This document shows positions 22,665 through 34,817 of a stretch of 64,000 nucleotides of DNA, piece by piece (the first letter of the stretch is position 1; each line of letters begins with the position of its first letter). The stretch spans positions 70,344,496-70,408,495 of the forward strand of contig CM051457.1 in NCBI GenBank assembly GCA_028274465.1. The letters are read 5' to 3'. The position numbers and the translations under genes were made by a program. The notes under the pieces are model-generated. The model saw nothing but the letters and a program-made list of their open reading frames with translations. It made no database searches and had not been told where the DNA came from. Source of the DNA: Plantago ovata. Lineage: Eukaryota > Streptophyta > Magnoliopsida > Lamiales > Plantaginaceae.

Positions 22665-25337
22665 TTGCTCTTGATTGTGCAGACTGCAGCCACGGAGACA
22701 AACGATGCAATCTGGCACTTTGATAGTGGTTGTGGAAAGCACATGACGGGCAACAAGAATAACCTTATAAACTATAGACGGTGGTCTAAAGGTCCAACAA
22801 TAAGGTTTGCTGGTGGAGGCTCCGGATCTACAAAAGGCTATGGTGATGTGAAGTTGGGATGTATAACCATTTCTGGAGTTCTTTATGTCAAAAATCTTAA
22901 GTTTAACCTTTTCAGCATGAGTCAATTTGCTGACAAAGGATACTTCATCGAAATTAAAAGTGATGAATGTAAACTTGTAGATTTTGAGACTAAAAAGGTT
23001 ATAATGATTGCAAGAAGATCAGGAGGATTGTACACCGTTGATTGGTCTTCAGCAAACGTTGAAAAATGCCTTGTCTCAGATCATGATTGGCTTGCTGAAA
23101 AAGCATGGTTATGGCATAAACGAACAAGTCATCTAAACTTCAAGACGCTGAATAAGCTGTCTAAAAAGGCACTTGTAGTTGGATTACCTAGGGTTACTTT
23201 TAAGAAGGATGGTGTTTGCAATGCATGTCAGCAAGGAAAGCAAACCAAATCTTCTTTCAAGAACAAGGCAGTACCGTCAACTACAAAACCTTTACAACTC
23301 TTGCACATGGACTTGTTTGAATCTTCTTCAACAAGCTATGCTGGTAAGAAGTATGGTCTAGTCGTGGTAGATGACTATTCAAGATTCACTTGGGTAGTAT
23401 TCATCAAGCACAAATCTGAAACCAAGACTGAAATACCTAACTTGCTGAATAAGCTTGAAGTCATGAAAAATGACAAGGTAAGAGTCATAAGGACAGACCA
23501 TGGTACTGAGTTTGTAAACCAGTACATAACTGAATATTGTACCTCCAAAGGTATTCAACATCAGTTATCCTCAGTAAGGACACCACAGCAAAATGGTGTT
23601 GCTGAACGGAAGAATCGTACCCTGAAGGAAGCCGCAAGAACAATGCTTGCTGACACTGAGATAAGTGAGGCTTACTGGGTTGAAGCGATTAATACCGCCT
23701 GCTATACTCAGAATAGATGTTTGATTACTAAGGAATACAACAAAACTCCTTATGAATTGTTTGTTGGAAGACCTCCTAACATCACTCATCTAAGAGTATT
23801 TGGTTGCAAGTGTTTCGTTCTTAACAATGGTAGAGAATACCTAAGAACATTTCAACCAAAGGCAGACGAAGCGATATTTCTTGGCTACTCTTTGCATAGT
23901 AAAGCTTACAGAGTTTACAACAAAAAGGCACAAAAGATTGAAGAATCTGTGCATGTTGTATTCTACGAAAAGACGCAAGGTGTGCCTGCTGAAGAAGAAA
24001 TATCAGAATGTATGAAAAAGCTAATCATACATGAGCAAAGAACTGAATCTGATGCTAGGCAAATCAAGTCAATTGAACTAAATGATGATTCTGACAATGA
24101 TTCTCCTCCCCCGAGTCATGACAAGATGAATATAGTTCACGACAAGGAATTTCCAGCAAAAGATGCGGTTGCTCCGGAAGTTGCTGAAATTACGCAATCT
24201 CCAGTGCCTGCTGATGAAATATCTCAACCCAGCAATGCTGAACAAGCAGTTGCTGACGATCAAATCTCAGCAGAGACACAAATTCCCAGTAGTACTGAAC
24301 AAGTACATACTGAAGAGTCACATGCTGATGAGCAAACATATCCTGATCCAACAAACAGGAAACCTGTTAATAAATGGATTAGAGATCATCCCTCTACGGA
24401 TATGATTGGCGATATTAATAAACGCCAAGTGACTAGATCCAAAGCTACTCAAGGACTTGCTGAAGAAGCAACTGTCGTGGAAGTAGAATCTTTATTCTCA
24501 TGCTTTGTTTCAGAAATTGAACCTAAAATCATAGAAGAAGCTTTGAAGCATTCTGAATGGGTAAAGGCAATGCAAGAAGAATTGGATCAATTTGAAAGAA
24601 ACAAAGTCTGGAAACTTGTGCCACTTGCTGAAAATAAGAAAGCTATTGGTACAAAGTGGGTGTTCAGAAACAAGCTAAGCGAGTCTGGTGAAGTAACAAG
24701 AAACAAAGCACGCTTAGTTGCTCAAGGTTACTGTCAGACTGAAGGATTGAACTATGATGAGTCTTACGCTCCAGTTGCAAGATTGGATGCTATTAGGCTT
24801 TTCTTGGCCTTTGCTGCTCACAATGACTTCATTGTTTACCAAATGGATGTTAAGAGTGCATTCTTAAATGGTGAACTTGCTGAAGAAGTCTACCTAGAAC
24901 AACCCCCCGGCTTTGAACTTCCCTCAGAAACCAAGATGGTATATAAGCTTCAGAAAGCTGTATATGGTCTAAAGCAAGCACCAAGAGCATGGTATGATAC
25001 CTTAGCTAAGTTCTTGCTGGAAAATGGTTTCAAGAAAGGTGAAGTCGACAAAACTCTTTTTACCATGAACCATGATGGTAAATTAATCTTAGTCCAAATT
25101 TATGTGGATGACATAATTTTTGGATCTAAGGACAAGCAACTTTGTGAGGATTTTGCCAAACTCATGACAAATAAGTTTGAAATGAGTATGATGGGAAAAT
25201 TGAATTATTTCCTAGGGTTGCAAGTCAAGCAACTCAAAGATGGAATATTCATAAATCAAGCAAAGTATGCGAAAGAAATGCTCATAAAGTTTAGGATCAA
25301 AGAGGATAAAAAACCTGAAAAGATCCCTATGAGATGA
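22665..25337 (+). CDS. pol: Copy C pol (protease, integrase, reverse transcriptase)
   Basis: An uninterrupted 890-codon frame. Protease active-site DSG at residues 20-22, GAG-pre-integrase zinc region about 125-200 ([18 protein letters not shown]), integrase catalytic Asp in HMDLF near 217, Asp in RTDHGTE near 277, Glu in the [14 protein letters not shown] block near 313, a variable Ser/Glu-rich linker about 440-600, and reverse transcriptase from about 645 (KVWKLVPL) through [12 protein letters not shown] to the catalytic YVDD near 812. These are standard Ty1/Copia parts. The frame begins without the gag part, as in Sireviruses where pol follows gag in another reading phase. Judged as a whole the copy is a fossil, though this stretch is well preserved. 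Confidence 0.93.
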   Translation: MLLIVQTAATETNDAIWHFDSGCGKHMTGNKNNLINYRRWSKGPTIRFAGGGSGSTKGYGDVKLGCITISGVLYVKNLKFNLFSMSQFADKGYFIEIKSDECKLVDFETKKVIMIARRSGGLYTVDWSSANVEKCLVSDHDWLAEKAWLWHKRTSHLNFKTLNKLSKKALVVGLPRVTFKKDGVCNACQQGKQTKSSFKNKAVPSTTKPLQLLHMDLFESSSTSYAGKKYGLVVVDDYSRFTWVVFIKHKSETKTEIPNLLNKLEVMKNDKVRVIRTDHGTEFVNQYITEYCTSKGIQHQLSSVRTPQQNGVAERKNRTLKEAARTMLADTEISEAYWVEAINTACYTQNRCLITKEYNKTPYELFVGRPPNITHLRVFGCKCFVLNNGREYLRTFQPKADEAIFLGYSLHSKAYRVYNKKAQKIEESVHVVFYEKTQGVPAEEEISECMKKLIIHEQRTESDARQIKSIELNDDSDNDSPPPSHDKMNIVHDKEFPAKDAVAPEVAEITQSPVPADEISQPSNAEQAVADDQISAETQIPSSTEQVHTEESHADEQTYPDPTNRKPVNKWIRDHPSTDMIGDINKRQVTRSKATQGLAEEATVVEVESLFSCFVSEIEPKIIEEALKHSEWVKAMQEELDQFERNKVWKLVPLAENKKAIGTKWVFRNKLSESGEVTRNKARLVAQGYCQTEGLNYDESYAPVARLDAIRLFLAFAAHNDFIVYQMDVKSAFLNGELAEEVYLEQPPGFELPSETKMVYKLQKAVYGLKQAPRAWYDTLAKFLLENGFKKGEVDKTLFTMNHDGKLILVQIYVDDIIFGSKDKQLCEDFAKLMTNKFEMSMMGKLNYFLGLQVKQLKDGIFINQAKYAKEMLIKFRIKEDKKPEKIPMR

Positions 25338-25626
25338 AACTGCTGTTGGTGGTGGTAACACAAATGAATCTGCTGTAGAAAATCAACAAGGTACGTGTAC
25401 AACAGTCGTTGCTGAAAATGCAACAATAGATGACTCTGGGAAACTGGAGAAATCTAAAAGAAGAAAGAGGAAAGCTGATGATGACACTCAGACTGCAGCG
25501 TCATCAGCAAATCCCGTACCTAAGAGGAAACGGACAAGTAACAAAAGAAAGAAGACACTGGCTTCTCAGTCAGTCCCCAACGTCCAAGACTCCTCAGTCA
25601 ATTCCCAGACAAATGCTGAAACGCAT

Positions 25627-28600
25627 TTGCCAGTAGATGTTGCTGAAATAATTACTGAAACATACATCAGCAATGTTGAAGTGTTTGCGGAAGGCTTCAA
25701 CAATCAACTTAACGTTGATAACTCTACTGAGAATAGACCACAAGGCAGTGGAAATGAAATTCCTGCCCAAGTCCCAGATATCTACATTGTAGAGAATCTA
25801 GATGATCCAACCATGGAACCAGTAAGTGACATTGCTGCTGATCTGCAAAGAGCGGCACTTGCTGATGCTGCTGAACAGATGGTTGCTGAACAAGCAACTC
25901 ATCAAGTTGCTGAAACCCAGCTTGCTGATGGACCAGTTGCTGAGATAGCAATGGTTCCAGTTCCTGAAGTTGCTGAAACTCAAGAAGCATCCTTCAAAGA
26001 CGCATCTCTTGATGCTGAGAATGCTGGCCCAAGTTCACCCAAGACTTCAATTGACAAAGTCCAGCTTGTACTGGAAGATTTAAGCAAACAAATGGAGTTG
26101 GAGATTGAAGAATCATCCAACAAGTCAATTGAACTCTTCATGACAAGCAGTGAGCTTAAAGGTCAAGTTGCTTCTGCTCAACTTGTCAATTCAGAGACAA
26201 GGGAGATTGCTGAAACCGCACAGCTTTCTCAGATAGAGCAAACTCAGAAGTCTGCTGAAGAAACAGTCCAAGAAGCTGAAGAAACTGTTAATGCTGAAAG
26301 GACTGAGCCACCACCTGTCCTTCCTCAGCAGACTTCTCAAGATACAAGTCAGATGGTTGCTGAAGCCTCTGAACCAGAACCAACACTCCCTGCTCAGCAG
26401 GATGAACAAATGGAGGATGCTACCCCATCTCCTCATGGAATGGAAATTGTACTACATGAGCTTGCTGACTCTCAGCAGGTAAATCATGTTTCAGATTTAA
26501 ACTCTAAAACAATTCTCCAAACCAATCCTGATCTAAATAAAATTCTTTTTCAGGCTCAAAAGGAGACCACTGAAATGGTACTCATCACTGAAGATCAGCA
26601 AGTAAGTTCTGAAGAACTTTACTTGAGCTTCAAGAGGACAACTTTGTCTAGAGTTGCTAAGTCCGTCAGCAACTGGCAAAGATATAGGAGAATGGACTTC
26701 TCAGATCTTCACCTTCATCTCTCAAATGAGAAAAAGAGATCTTCACTGCTGAAGCTCGAAACATTTGTCCACTCCATACTTCCTGACGAAATGACATATT
26801 CTCAGCAAATGAGTTCAAATCTGATTGCTCAAATCAGAGAGAATATGAAGGCCAAATTTAAGAGTGCCTCTCCAGCTGAACAAGCTGTGATGCTCAAAGG
26901 CTCCTTTGTTCCTGTGGTGGATGATCCCCACAAACTAACTGAGGAAGAGGAAGTGACAAGTGTTGCTTTGTATAAGCACGTTGAGCTAGTCATCTTGACT
27001 GATGATGAAGAAGAAGAAGAAGATGAGAACATTCCCACTGATCCCAGTGATGATGAAGGAAAAGATTCTAAGGACAAAAAGGATGAAGATGATGACAATC
27101 AAGGTCCAAGTCCTGGTGCTGGTGGATTAAAGTTGACAGCTGCTGAAACTAATCCCTCTGACAATCAGAAAGCTGATCAACAACAATCTCAGCAAGAATC
27201 TCAACCTCCTCCTGCTGCTGCTGAAAATCAAGCACCTGTACAAGGTGCTGATACTGAAGAAGAATACGCCAGAAAAAGGGCTGCCTTGAAAAATGGCAAA
27301 AGTCCAGTTTCTGATGCCAAGGTTACTGAAGAAAACCTTGAAGATGAAGATTACCAACGAGCTTTACAAAATAGTCTCGTGATCCATGCAAGGCATACGC
27401 AGGATCTGGAAATTGGTGAATCTTCAAAACCAAAATCAAAGGAAGTTCCATCCCTTCCACCTACTACTGGCGCAACTCCAGTTATTGAGTCTCAAACGTT
27501 GCCTTCAGCAACTACTCAATTAAAACTAACTACTGGAGAAACTCCAGTAATTGAGCCCCAAACTCAATGGAAACAACTATCTACTGGTGAAACTCCACTC
27601 GTTGAGTCTGAAGCGTTGCCATCAGCAACCACTCAACAAAAAGGACGTGAAGCTACTGACAAAGGCTCAAAAGTCGCTCAACTTGATGAATCTGAGGATG
27701 ATGACGACTTGTCGGAAAATGAAGATGAACAATCCAAGCGAGACCCAAAAGTCGTTCAGATTCCTCCTCCTAATTATCTCAGCTATGAAGGAGATTCATT
27801 AAGGGCTGAGTTGCTTTTACAAGATGATCAGTTTGCTACTGAACTTAAGGCTCACTCCTTGACACCTAATTTAGTGCCGTTCCCAAGAGTTGAGGAGTTT
27901 ACTCCCAGAATTCTCGCACTAAAGAAAGTCCATGAAGCCTGCAAAGCTGAAGATGAGGCATTGCTTGCTGAGAGCCCACTTGACATTGGAAAAATATTGG
28001 CTACGGTGCTGAGACGCACTACAACTTTAACCATAGCTCAGAAAGACATCAGTCTTTATCACCAGAGCTATGAAGAAGATGTAAGTCAAGCTCTCTTGCT
28101 AGCAAAAAGTGCTCTTGTCAAAGCTCAGACTATTATGGATGAGAAGGCCACAACAGAGAAAAGACATGAAGAGAACATGATGATTATTCAAAAAGAGTTA
28201 GCAACAATGAACTCTGACCAACAAGAGATCATCATGAAGTATAACAGCCTCAACACTCTTGCTGAAAATTGCAATGAGTTTTATTCTCTGCACATCACTC
28301 CGATGTTGCAATCCATGTCTAAGGGGGAAAAGAAGACCAGAAAAAGCAATCAAACCCCTCCTACTCCTGCTGCGGATGTGCCACTTTCACTAGAACCTCT
28401 TGCTGAAAGAGAGCAAAGTTCTAAAAGACAAGCAGAAACTGAGTTAAATTCAGCAAGTACCAAAAAGAGAAAAACCGCTGCTGAAACTCAAGATTTCTGT
28501 CACATTGAAAGTCATCACAATCTGAATGAAGATGATGAAGAAGATGATGACAATCAAACAATAGCTCAAGCCATAAGAGCTAGACCCTTAACAGCCATAA

Positions 28601-29385
28601 CTCCGTCTGGCCACTCAAGGCATTTTTCGTCTGACTCTTCAGCAAGAGATCAAGACAATGCTAAAACAAGAAGAAGAAGGCAAAGACAGGAAGAGAAAAG
28701 GCTGGCCAACATTGCTATTGGCTCCGGCATTGAATATACAAAGACCAGCAATGATGAAACCACTCAGAATGTGATCAGAAACATTCATGGTTGTTGGATC
28801 CTAAAGCTGGAAGATTTGTTGGTAAATGAGTTCTTTCCTACAGCCTGTTTGAATCAGATGTTCAAATGGATTGAACTCAAAGTCCAAAAGAAGCAAAGGG
28901 AAGAATCCCTCCCAAGAAACATTGCTGGGAAATGGTTGAATCTTGAGGTCCATGTAAGAAGAGTTGCCATTGGTAAGACATTTAGACAAGAACCAGATAT
29001 AATCAAACCACCTGGCATCGCTTTCTATGCTGACCCGGTAACAAAGAAACCTAAGAAGAAACTTGGATTGATTCCTTATGAGTACTTCTATCTGACTGCT
29101 CAGGATCAAGAAGAAGATCTTCTCTGGTTAAGAAAGATTCATCCGAGAAACATTTCAGATACACAGCTTCTCCATGCCAGCAATTGGGGCATGCATTTGT
29201 GGGTAATTAACTACATGGAAATGAATGCTGAAAAGCATCATCATACTGCCTGCAAAAATGCAAGAATTCTTCAACTACAAGTCCGTAGGCTTCTGGAAAA
29301 CTACGAGAAGGATTGTGTTGAATTCACTGCTCTTGCTGAGAAGAGTGTAAGAGAGATTCTGAGAAAATCCTCTGAAATAGTTTAA
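25627..29385 (+). CDS. Copy C extra ORF downstream of pol (1252 codons, function unknown)
   Basis: A long frame between pol and the polypurine tract, in the position of the Sirevirus envelope-like ORF. The same frame is also open for about 290 bp upstream of this ATG, where it has three basic nuclear-localisation-like clusters (KRRKRK, PKRKR, NKRKK, about 25455-25560). Parts: Ala/Glu/Val-rich N-terminus with many VAE/LAE triplets; very acidic run near 27000-27100; Gln/Pro-rich stretch near 27180-27230; three imperfect copies of TTG.TPVIE.QT...ATTQ (27460-27640); helical, possibly coiled-coil region about 28000-28330; Arg/Lys cluster near 28660-28700; and a denser C-terminal region from about 28780 with many Trp and Tyr. 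I see no signal peptide or membrane span, so an envelope role is unsupported. Nuclear or RNA/DNA-binding roles are possible (inference). Confidence 0.75.
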   Translation: MPVDVAEIITETYISNVEVFAEGFNNQLNVDNSTENRPQGSGNEIPAQVPDIYIVENLDDPTMEPVSDIAADLQRAALADAAEQMVAEQATHQVAETQLADGPVAEIAMVPVPEVAETQEASFKDASLDAENAGPSSPKTSIDKVQLVLEDLSKQMELEIEESSNKSIELFMTSSELKGQVASAQLVNSETREIAETAQLSQIEQTQKSAEETVQEAEETVNAERTEPPPVLPQQTSQDTSQMVAEASEPEPTLPAQQDEQMEDATPSPHGMEIVLHELADSQQVNHVSDLNSKTILQTNPDLNKILFQAQKETTEMVLITEDQQVSSEELYLSFKRTTLSRVAKSVSNWQRYRRMDFSDLHLHLSNEKKRSSLLKLETFVHSILPDEMTYSQQMSSNLIAQIRENMKAKFKSASPAEQAVMLKGSFVPVVDDPHKLTEEEEVTSVALYKHVELVILTDDEEEEEDENIPTDPSDDEGKDSKDKKDEDDDNQGPSPGAGGLKLTAAETNPSDNQKADQQQSQQESQPPPAAAENQAPVQGADTEEEYARKRAALKNGKSPVSDAKVTEENLEDEDYQRALQNSLVIHARHTQDLEIGESSKPKSKEVPSLPPTTGATPVIESQTLPSATTQLKLTTGETPVIEPQTQWKQLSTGETPLVESEALPSATTQQKGREATDKGSKVAQLDESEDDDDLSENEDEQSKRDPKVVQIPPPNYLSYEGDSLRAELLLQDDQFATELKAHSLTPNLVPFPRVEEFTPRILALKKVHEACKAEDEALLAESPLDIGKILATVLRRTTTLTIAQKDISLYHQSYEEDVSQALLLAKSALVKAQTIMDEKATTEKRHEENMMIIQKELATMNSDQQEIIMKYNSLNTLAENCNEFYSLHITPMLQSMSKGEKKTRKSNQTPPTPAADVPLSLEPLAEREQSSKRQAETELNSASTKKRKTAAETQDFCHIESHHNLNEDDEEDDDNQTIAQAIRARPLTAITPSGHSRHFSSDSSARDQDNAKTRRRRQRQEEKRLANIAIGSGIEYTKTSNDETTQNVIRNIHGCWILKLEDLLVNEFFPTACLNQMFKWIELKVQKKQREESLPRNIAGKWLNLEVHVRRVAIGKTFRQEPDIIKPPGIAFYADPVTKKPKKKLGLIPYEYFYLTAQDQEEDLLWLRKIHPRNISDTQLLHASNWGMHLWVINYMEMNAEKHHHTACKNARILQLQVRRLLENYEKDCVEFTALAEKSVREILRKSSEIV

Positions 29386-29650
29386 GTCCCTGCAATAGTT
29401 TCTTGTTAAAAGTTTTTGTTTGCTGACTCTCTGTTATCTATGCTTTCTTGTAAACTTATGAATGATAACTTTCAGCAATGAATTCTTTTTGACTCTTATT
29501 GGTTTTTGATTATGCAACTTACTCTTGCTTACTGTTTTTTTAAATTCAAGTATGCTTGCATTAATCATCTGATTTATTCAACATCAGAAACCTCTAAAAG
29601 GGTAACAATTAATTTAGCCATGGATTGCTAACATCAAAAAGGGGGAAATT
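29386..29650 (+). other. Copy C 3' untranslated region and polypurine tract
   Basis: Non-coding, T-rich, ending in the polypurine tract AAAAAGGGGGAAATT at 29636-29650 immediately before the 3' LTR. The tract primes plus-strand DNA synthesis in LTR elements. Confidence 0.88.
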
Positions 29651-31336
29651 TGTTAGGAAACTTGTAATTTTGATGAGTAATTAACCATGCTAAATTAAGA
29701 ACAGTCAGTAACTAGTACTCTTGAGGTCCATAGGATTTTAGAATTTTTAAAGGACATTGTAAAAGAGGAACGTTTGCTGATGACTTAGATAGGTGTTAGA
29801 TAAGTTTTTATCCTTGTGGATGACGTACTTTAATTTCTGTGAAGAAATTAATTTATTGACACTTTAGCGTATGATGTATTTTATTTTCTGAAAAGAAAAT
29901 ATCTTATTGATGCTTAGCTTTGATGTAACTTATTTTCTGAAAAGAAAATGACCTATTGAAGCATTTGCTGAAGATGTATTTTGTTTATTATAAACAAATT
30001 ATTGAAGCAAATAAGAAACCGGTCAGAATCTTGAAGACTTTTGAAGATCTGAAGACTTGAAGACTTGAAGACTTGAAGATTGCTGAAGACTGGTAAGGCA
30101 CGTGTTGCTCAGAAAGTGAAATTTTCAGCAACAGCATTGCATAAGTGAAAATCTGAAAGACAGAGTAGGTTGTGCTTGCTGAAACTGAGAATAAACACTT
30201 GCTGATGAACATATGTGACCTCTTGCTGAATGTACGTGATTTTGCGCTCCATTGTTACTGTTTGAATTCTATTCAAAGGTGCATTTAATGCAAAGCTTAC
30301 ACGCGAAGGACATAAAGACTAGAAGACAAACAAAGGTTGCTGCTGAAAGTACAAAAGCAAGATAGTGACATGTTAAGGAACAAAAGCCTTAGGAGTTGAA
30401 ATTCAAACGGCTCCTTACTTGCACTATAAATAGAGGTCATCCGGCAAAGAGTTGAAGTGTGTCAACAACGTGATCAAACTCTCACTTGTGCTTAAAATTC
30501 ACAAACCATCAAACACTCTTACTGCCATTGATCCGTTCCAAGACTTAAAGCTTGAAAAAGCTACTTGTGAAGAAGTAGAACAAACTCGGCTAAGAAATTA
30601 GTTAAGTGTTCTTTCTTTCGAACAAGAACAAGTCTTGACACCAGAAACAATCAAACTTGTTTACTGCAAAGTATTCCAAGTTGTGTTTCTTAGATTACTT
30701 GTTGTAACTGAAGAAGTTATAATTAAGTTATCTCACCCCAAAACTCTCTAACTGAAAATACACCCTTTCAGGCGTGATATTCAGGGGGAACTTAATCAAG
30801 CATAGTTTTGCTGATTAAAAGTACTAAGTTTGGTGGAGAACAAGGTTGAGTTCTCTAGTTTAGGTTGGAGACAAAGCAAGTGTGCTTTGCTTTCTGTTGA
30901 ATCGCTTTAGATAGGAGATTGTAAGGAACCTCAATCATATCTTAGTGGATTCAGTCCTAGAAAGGACAAAGTGGATTAGTTGGGAGATTACGCCACTCTC
31001 AGATACCACTCTAAAAAGCGTTTGTGTGATTTACTTACTGCATTTAGCTTTCAGCAAATTTTATATGTTTGTACACAGTCACTCACATCACTTGCTGAAA
31101 CACTTTACTTGCTGAAAAAGCACTTATTGTTTCAAAGACTTCCGCTCTCTGATTTTAAGTATCAGCAAACCAAACTATTGTAAAGTAACTTACGCCTGCT
31201 GAGAAAGTTAAGTATCAGCAATCTCATTACTGAAAAGTAATAAATACTTGCTGAGAAAGTTTTAAACGACAAAAGTTTGAAAAGACTATTCACCCCCCCC
31301 CCTCTAGTCTTTTCTTGTTGTTTAAAGGGACCAACA
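29651..31336 (+). repeat. 3' LTR of copy C
   Basis: 1686 bp, TGTTAGGAAAC...CCAACA, about 99.3% identical by hand count to 18441-20126. The TATA box is at 30425-30432, and the C homopolymer near the U5 end is one base longer (ten C). It is followed by the right TAATC. Confidence 0.96.
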
Positions 31337-31341
31337 TAATC
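31337..31341. repeat. Target-site duplication of copy C, right copy (TAATC)
   Basis: Exact repeat of 18436-18440. The integrase sequence of copy D resumes directly after it. Confidence 0.95.
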
Positions 31342-32361
31342 GCTTTAACCCAGTAAGCCTCACTTATTTCAGTGTCAGCAAGCATTGTTCTTGCGGCTTC
31401 TTTCAGGGTACGATTCTTCCGTTCAGCAACACCGTTTTCTGTGGTGTCCTTACTGAGGATAACTGATGTTGTATGCCTTTTGAGGTGCAATACTCAGTTA
31501 TGTACTGGTTTACAAACTCAGTACCATGGTCTGTCCTTATGACTTTTACCTTGTCATTTTTCATGACTTCAAGCTTATGCAGCAAGTTACGTATTTCAGT
31601 CCTAGTTTCAGATTTGTGTTTGATGAATACTACCCAAGTGAATCTTGAATAGTTATCCACCACGACCAGACCATACTTCTTACCAGCATAGCTTGTTGAA
31701 GAAGATTCAAACAAGTCCATGTGCAAGAGTTGTAAAGGTTTTGTAGTTGACGGTACTGCCTTGTTCTTGAAAGAGGATTTGGTTTGCTTTCCTTGTTGAC
31801 ATGCATTGCAAACACCATCCTTCTTAAAAGTAACCTTAGGTAATCCAACTACAAGTGCCTTTTTAGACAGCTTATTCAGCGTCTTGAAGTTTAGATGACT
31901 TGTTCGTTTATGCCATAACCATGCTTTTTCATCAAGGCAATCGTGATCTGAGACAAGGCATTTTTCAACGATTGCTGAAGACCAATCTACGGTGTACAAG
32001 CCTCCTGATCTTCTTGCAATCATAATTACCTTTTTAGTCTCGAAATCTATAAGTTTACATTCATCACTTTTGATTTTGATGAAGTATCCTTGTCAGCAAA
32101 CAGACTCATGCTGAAAAGATTAAACTTAAGATTTTTGACATAAAGAACTCCAGTAATGGTTATGCATCCTAACTTCACGTCACCATAGCCTTTTGTAGAA
32201 CCAGAGCCTCCACCAGCAAACCTTATTGTTGGACCTTTAGACCACCGTCTATAGTTTATAAGGTTATTCTTGTTGCCCGTCATGTGCTTTCCACAACCAC
32301 TGTCAAAGTGCCAGATTGCATCGTTTGTCTCCGTGGCTGAAGTCTGCACAATCAAGAGCAA
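31342..32361 (-). pseudogene. pol: Copy D pol, 5' part: protease and integrase start
   Basis: Reading 32361 to 31342: protease ([10 protein letters not shown] near 32295), GAG-pre-integrase zinc region ([18 protein letters not shown], about 31790-31920), integrase core start (HMDLF, RTDHGTE near 31525). It is continuous with 16070-18440 across copy C as a matter of insertion geometry. Broken by several changes. Confidence 0.9.
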
Positions 32362-32366
32362 AGAAG

Positions 32367-34707
32367 TTAATTATCCAATATTGGATTTACATTAACATGT
32401 TCAAGAATGCGTCCAGTGGAAACCCAAGTCTTAAGTTTTTCAACTTTGACTTGTTTTCTACTTGCTGAGGAACTAGGAGGTTTTGAGCTGAAAGACTTTT
32501 GATTCGTGCTGATCAAGTCCACTTTCTGATGTGGTGTCTTGCTCGGTTGACCTTTTTGCTGAACATACTTTTCAGTAAGTTCTTTTCTAGCAAGGTTCCT
32601 TCTAGCCCTAGCATTTAGAGTCTTTTCAGAACTCTTAGGCTTGATTTTGTTCATCTCTTTGAAGTATCTTTGATGACTTTGCTTATACGTGAAAGAGTTG
32701 ACTTTGCTTGGTTTTGAAACCGAGACCACTTTTCGGAGAATGCTGAGCTTTTGTGTCAGCAACCTTACTTGATTCAGGTTTGTCAGCAAAGGTCTTCTGA
32801 TTACTTTTAGTAATCTTGCCTTTTGACTTAACAAATTGCTTTTCAGCAACTAGTTTGGCGGAATGCTTCACAACATCCTTCTTCTTTACAGTTTGCTTCA
32901 CAGCAACCTGTTTTCCTTTTAAAGTCTTTTGTTACTTTGAGTAGCAACCTCGGGCTTTATGGTTGTAGGTACTTGATTGCATGTTTCAGCAACCTTAGAT
33001 TGACCAAACTGATAGAGTTCTGGTTGACCACTATCAGTAGCACGTACGAAGGAAATCGGTGATTTGTCTTTACTCAAGATTTCTACGTCATCACCTTCAT
33101 ACGTTGCACCTAAACCTTCTTTCTGAGATGGATCTCTCAAATAAGAGTTTAGTTCAGTCAGCGTATTACTTGCGTCAGCATAAGATTTGAAATTGATTTT
33201 CATCTTTTTCATTTCTTGGATTTCAGCAAGTAACATTAGAATTGAGGACTGATATTCTTCCAATTCTAATGTCATTTGAGAATTCTTCTCTGTAGCTTCA
33301 GCAATCAACTTTTTAAGACGCCTTATTTCAGCATCCTTTTCTTCTGTCTCTTCCTTCAGCAAGACATACTCTACAGTAGTCTGCTTGGTCAGAGGTTCAG
33401 CAATCTGTAGTTTCTCTTGCTGTCTGCTCAGAGTTTTCTCAAATCTTTCGATTTCTCCTTGAATCTTGTCAAGGTCAATCTCGTCTTCACTTTCTGAGTC
33501 TGAGTCAGAGGTAGGGTTGTTTACCTGACCGGCCATGAGGCAGAACTCATAGTTTGACACATCTGGATAAGCTTCCATAGCTATTCCACAAACTTCTTTG
33601 CCAATATCCACGTCTAGAGTGGCTTCTTCATCGTCAGTGTCTGAGCTTTCATCCTCACTATCTTCGGAGCTAGTATCAATGCACAATGCATCGATTTTTG
33701 CTTGAAGCTTCTTCTTTTCTTCAGCAATAAAAGCTCTTTTGAACTTCTTCATCTTTTCAGCAGATTTGCCTTTCAGCAGAGGGCAATTTGCTTTGAAGTG
33801 TCCAGGCTTTTTGCAGTAAAAGCAGAGATCATTTCCAACTGCTGGTTCTTTTGATGAAGTTGCTTGCTGAGCTTGCTTGTTCAGCGAGCTAGTCTCATTC
33901 TTGTACTTATGGTAGTTGTTACCAAGATGCTTTTTCAGCTTCTCTTTTGCTTTTCGCCTTTCAAGTTCCTTACTGATGAATTTCTTCATATTTTTGACAA
34001 CCAAAGAGTTTTCATCAGCAGGCTCTTTATCATTCTTCTTTTCGGGAGATGACGGCTTTGCAGCAAGAGCAATGTTTTGCGATTTTTCAGCAAACACATT
34101 TTCTCTTTGCTTTGTCTCATAGTTGACAGTAGCAAGATGAGAGAACAACTCTGTTGGTGTAATGTCTGGCATTCCTTGATTGTAGTAGAAGTTCTGAGTG
34201 TGGATCCATTCTTGATTCAGACTTCTGATGATGGTTTTCACCTTCTCAGAATCTGAGTAAAGATTTCCAACACCCAAGGCTGCCATTTCACTAACAAGAG
34301 TTGTGAATCTGAAGTCCAAGTCTTCCAGTGACTCGTTTGTACCTTGTTTAAAGTTTTGGAACTTTAATTTCAGTACTTCAAGTTTGTTTTCCTTGGTTTT
34401 GTCAGATCCAGCACAAAGATCTTGAACCATTTTCCAAGCCATCAAGACGGACTCTCTTAGCTTCGTCGGAAGTCCATTCCTCTCTCGGTTTTGGCACAAC
34501 GGTATCAACCGGTTCGCCTAAGATAGTTTCCTTTCAAGCTTCAGTGGTTTTGTGAGGAAAACTTCTTTCAACCTTAGTGATCTTGATAGGTCCATCATTA
34601 ATGACAGTGACCATCTCATCACTAATGGCCTCAAGATGTAGCATCATGTTGTTTCGCCATTTTTCGTAATTTTCCAGCTTCAGCAAGGGAGCGTCTCCTA
34701 AAGACAT
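32367..34707 (-). pseudogene. gag: Copy D gag
   Basis: Runs from the minus-strand ATG at 34707 (MSLGDAPLL block) to 32367. It contains the Copia gag core, a canonical CCHC zinc knuckle (CFYCKKPGHFKANC near 33780-33830), the acidic SSEDSEDESSDTDDEE block, a coiled-coil-like segment and the basic tail. The longest clean stretch is 32919-34508. Broken by several changes. Confidence 0.85.
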
Positions 34708-34803
34708 CCTGTCGGCAAAGCACTACCAAACTGATCAAGTGAGAGTGATTTACGGAAAGCACCTAAGGGGATCTAGGTTCAGTGCTGAAGGTTAAAGAAC
34801 CTG

Positions 34804-34815
34804 GCTCTGATACCA
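34804..34815 (-). other. Primer-binding site of copy D (initiator-Met tRNA)
   Basis: Minus strand TGGTATCAGAGC, two bases from the LTR end at 34818. Same site as in copies B and C. Confidence 0.9.
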
Positions 34816-34817
34816 CT

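Larger units (their letters stand above)
18441..31336 (+). mobile_element. Copy C: Sirevirus-like Ty1/Copia element with both LTRs
   Basis: 12,896 bp in plus orientation: 5' LTR 18441-20126, primer site 20129-20140, gag, pol, extra ORF, polypurine tract 29636-29650, 3' LTR 29651-31336, flanked by TAATC on both sides. The two LTRs have equal length (1686 bp). By hand I count about 11 substitutions and two one-base length changes (about 0.65%). At 1.3e-8 substitutions per site per year this is about 0.25 million years, or about 0.5 million at 7e-9. It is outwardly whole, but inside it looks broken (about two or three changes), so it is a young non-functional copy that would depend on relatives. 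It sits inside the pol of copy D. Confidence 0.95.

Noticed and set aside
26829-27098. Serine-rich ORF on the minus strand
   Set aside because: It is only the antisense reading of GAA/GAT/GAC-rich codons in the acidic part of the extra ORF.
25627-29385. Host gene captured between pol and LTR of copy C
   Set aside because: The upstream part of the same ORF region is also in copy A, a separate insertion, so it is a regular part of the family.
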